Below, one piece after another: positions 5,788-6,629 of a stretch of DNA of 6,629 nucleotides. Made by a program: the position numbers and the translations under genes. The notes beneath the pieces are model-generated. The model made no database searches. It saw only the letters and a program-made list of their open reading frames with translations, and was not told the DNA's origin. How positions within the stretch are numbered: position 1 is the stretch's first letter; every line of letters begins with the position of its first letter. This stretch comes from Acidobacteriaceae bacterium (GTDB lineage Bacteria > Acidobacteriota > Terriglobia > Terriglobales > Acidobacteriaceae), in assembly GCA_030040175.1 (NCBI GenBank), contig JASHUF010000451.1, positions 1 through 6,629 of the forward strand, written 5' to 3'.

Positions 5788-5892
5788 CACCACTCCCTGA
5801 CACTCCCACCCCACGAACGAAGACCCGTTCGCGGGGACGGCGGGAGCGTCGCGTTGACTTTGCGCCAGGGCTCCTCGGATACACCACTCCCT
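5788..5892. repeat. Intergenic element bounded by 11-bp direct repeats
   Basis: The 11-mer CACCACTCCCT occurs at 5788-5798 and again, identical, at 5882-5892; a shortened copy CACTCCC lies at 5801-5807. The two full copies enclose the large hairpin at 5801-5848 and about 30 bases of unassigned sequence. The element sits in the 199-bp gap between the unknown right-edge gene and the DinB-like gene, starting 8 bp after the former's stop codon. The layout resembles a small non-autonomous repeat unit or REP-like element, but only this one copy can be seen here. Confidence 0.45.
5801..5848 (-). terminator. Strong imperfect hairpin downstream of the right-edge gene, possible terminator
   Basis: The inner stem pairs CCCC-A-CGAACG (5809-5819) with CGTTCG-C-GGGG (5826-5836): ten pairs with one A/C mismatch, around the six-base loop AAGACC. 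An outer stem pairs CACTCCC (5801-5807) with GGGAGCG (5842-5848), one mismatch, across an asymmetric internal loop. It lies about 50 bp past the stop codon of the minus-strand gene ending at 5901. No T tract follows in that direction, so it could be a Rho-assisted terminator, an mRNA 3'-end stabiliser or the core of a repeat element. Confidence 0.45.
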
Positions 5893-5900
5893 AATCCGCT

Positions 5901-6629
5901 CTAACTGGATTTGACGGAGAAGGAAACGTAGGTGAGTCCGGGACCGGATTGATCCTTCGCGGGCAGCAGCGTTTCGTTCAGGGCGGACAGTGTATCTGTG
6001 CTTCCGTTGGGTGCGATCACGCCTTCGTGCAGCCAATATTGATTGCCCATGTATGGGAATGAGCCGATTTGTTTCGTCGGAACTGCGACATATTCTCCCT
6101 CAGGGAGGGGAAGAGCATATCCTGTGGCCGACTGCCGTCCCGCCTTACTGGTAATGATCTGGTAGTTGGGCAATGTTAAGAGCACGTTTGGCTTGCCGGT
6201 TTGCGCCATGGTTTTTCCGAGAATACTGTTCATGACCTCAAGCCCAACTCCCAAAATGGAGACGATCTCCCAGGGCCCGACGCCGCCCGCCAGCAATTTG
6301 ACCGCCTGACCGAGAGTTGTGGTGGTGTTGTTCGGCTGGGATCCTCCTTCGGATTGAGTCTGGCTGCTGGCGCCTTTGCCGGCAGTTTTGTTCTGGCTGC
6401 CAAGCGCGGCTTGCAATTCGGCGATAAAGGCGCGCCACTTGGGCGGCTTTTCCTGCACCGAGAAGGTCCAGGCCCAATTGCCAACCCCCGTATGTAACGG
6501 TGAGCCGCTCGTAGCCAGGGAATCCCCGCTGGGGTACGACACGTGATAGTCGAACGGAGGAGGCGGAGGAAGCACGGACGCAATCAAATGATCCGACGGT
6601 TTATCGTCCGCGGCGGCTCCTGCTTTCGT
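5901..6629 (-). CDS. Unrecognised protein, C-terminal part, runs off right edge
   Basis: The frame is open from the right edge to TAG at 5901, giving 242 visible residues; the true start is outside the window. I do not recognise the family. Visible parts, numbered from the first visible codon: a polar start (TKAGAAADDKPSDH), a proline run LPPPPP (20-25), a Tyr/Trp-containing stretch with GVGNWAWTFSV (48-58), a Gln/Ser/Thr/Asn-rich low-complexity linker (about 77-105), an apolar stretch with LGQAVKLLAGG and WEIVSILGVGLEVMNSILG (about 106-138) that could be an amphipathic or membrane-associated helix, and a probable beta-rich end (about 148-242) with PNYQIITSK, EGEYVAVPTKQIGSFPYMGN and LTYVSFSVKSS. 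No enzyme motif is evident. Its base composition is clearly lower in GC than the esterase genes. An in-frame TTG at 6587 could be mistaken for the start, but the frame stays open upstream without a ribosome binding site. That it is coding is likely from the uninterrupted frame and sensible residue pattern. Confidence 0.7.
   Translation of the reverse strand, partial: TKAGAAADDKPSDHLIASVLPPPPPFDYHVSYPSGDSLATSGSPLHTGVGNWAWTFSVQEKPPKWRAFIAELQAALGSQNKTAGKGASSQTQSEGGSQPNNTTTTLGQAVKLLAGGVGPWEIVSILGVGLEVMNSILGKTMAQTGKPNVLLTLPNYQIITSKAGRQSATGYALPLPEGEYVAVPTKQIGSFPYMGNQYWLHEGVIAPNGSTDTLSALNETLLPAKDQSGPGLTYVSFSVKSS

Noticed and set aside
6585..6587. TTG 6587 as the start of the right-edge gene.
   Set aside because: The frame continues open to the window edge with plausible polar residues, and there is no ribosome binding site before the TTG.

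Overview
The window looks like a stretch of a high-GC, soil-type bacterial chromosome, most likely from Acidobacteriota (class Terriglobia). The main argument is the leftmost gene, an orphan MacB/FtsX-type permease of the ADOP kind, a family strongly expanded in that phylum. Two secreted carbohydrate-type esterases and short degenerate intergenic repeats fit the same picture. No rRNA, tRNA, CRISPR array, transposase or phage gene is visible, and the taxonomic call is an inference.

Layout from left to right. (1) Positions 1-1455, minus strand: the N-terminal 485 residues of an ADOP-type permease that continues beyond the left edge. (2) 1658-3010, minus: a Tat-exported two-domain SGNH/GDSL esterase resembling the XynE-like group. 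(3) 3011-3076: a 66-bp divergent promoter region. (4) 3077-4612, plus, GTG start: a secreted alpha/beta-hydrolase of the CE15 glucuronoyl esterase type with a variant nucleophile motif. (5) 4613-4708: a convergent gap with tandem heptamers and a weak hairpin. (6) 4709-5074, minus: a four-helix small membrane protein of unknown role. (7) 5162-5701, minus: a DinB/YfiT-like putative metal-binding four-helix protein. (8) 5702-5900: a gap holding a strong imperfect hairpin between two 11-bp direct repeats. (9) 5901-6629, minus: the C-terminal part of an unrecognised, lower-GC protein that continues beyond the right edge.

The functional core is the divergent esterase pair. The CE15-type enzyme would cut ester bonds between glucuronic acid on xylan and lignin alcohols, and the XynE-like SGNH enzyme would remove acyl (probably acetyl) groups from hemicellulose. 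Both carry export signals and share one short control region, which suggests a small hemicellulose de-esterification unit. The permease follows the SGNH gene on the same strand after about 200 bp and may or may not be co-transcribed. The three right-hand minus-strand genes show no evident link to the esterases or to each other.

I see no convincing wholly new system. The items most worth following are the variant active site of the CE15 protein, the shared promoter of the two esterases, the hairpin and direct-repeat element near 5.8 kb, and the compositionally distinct unknown gene at the right edge.
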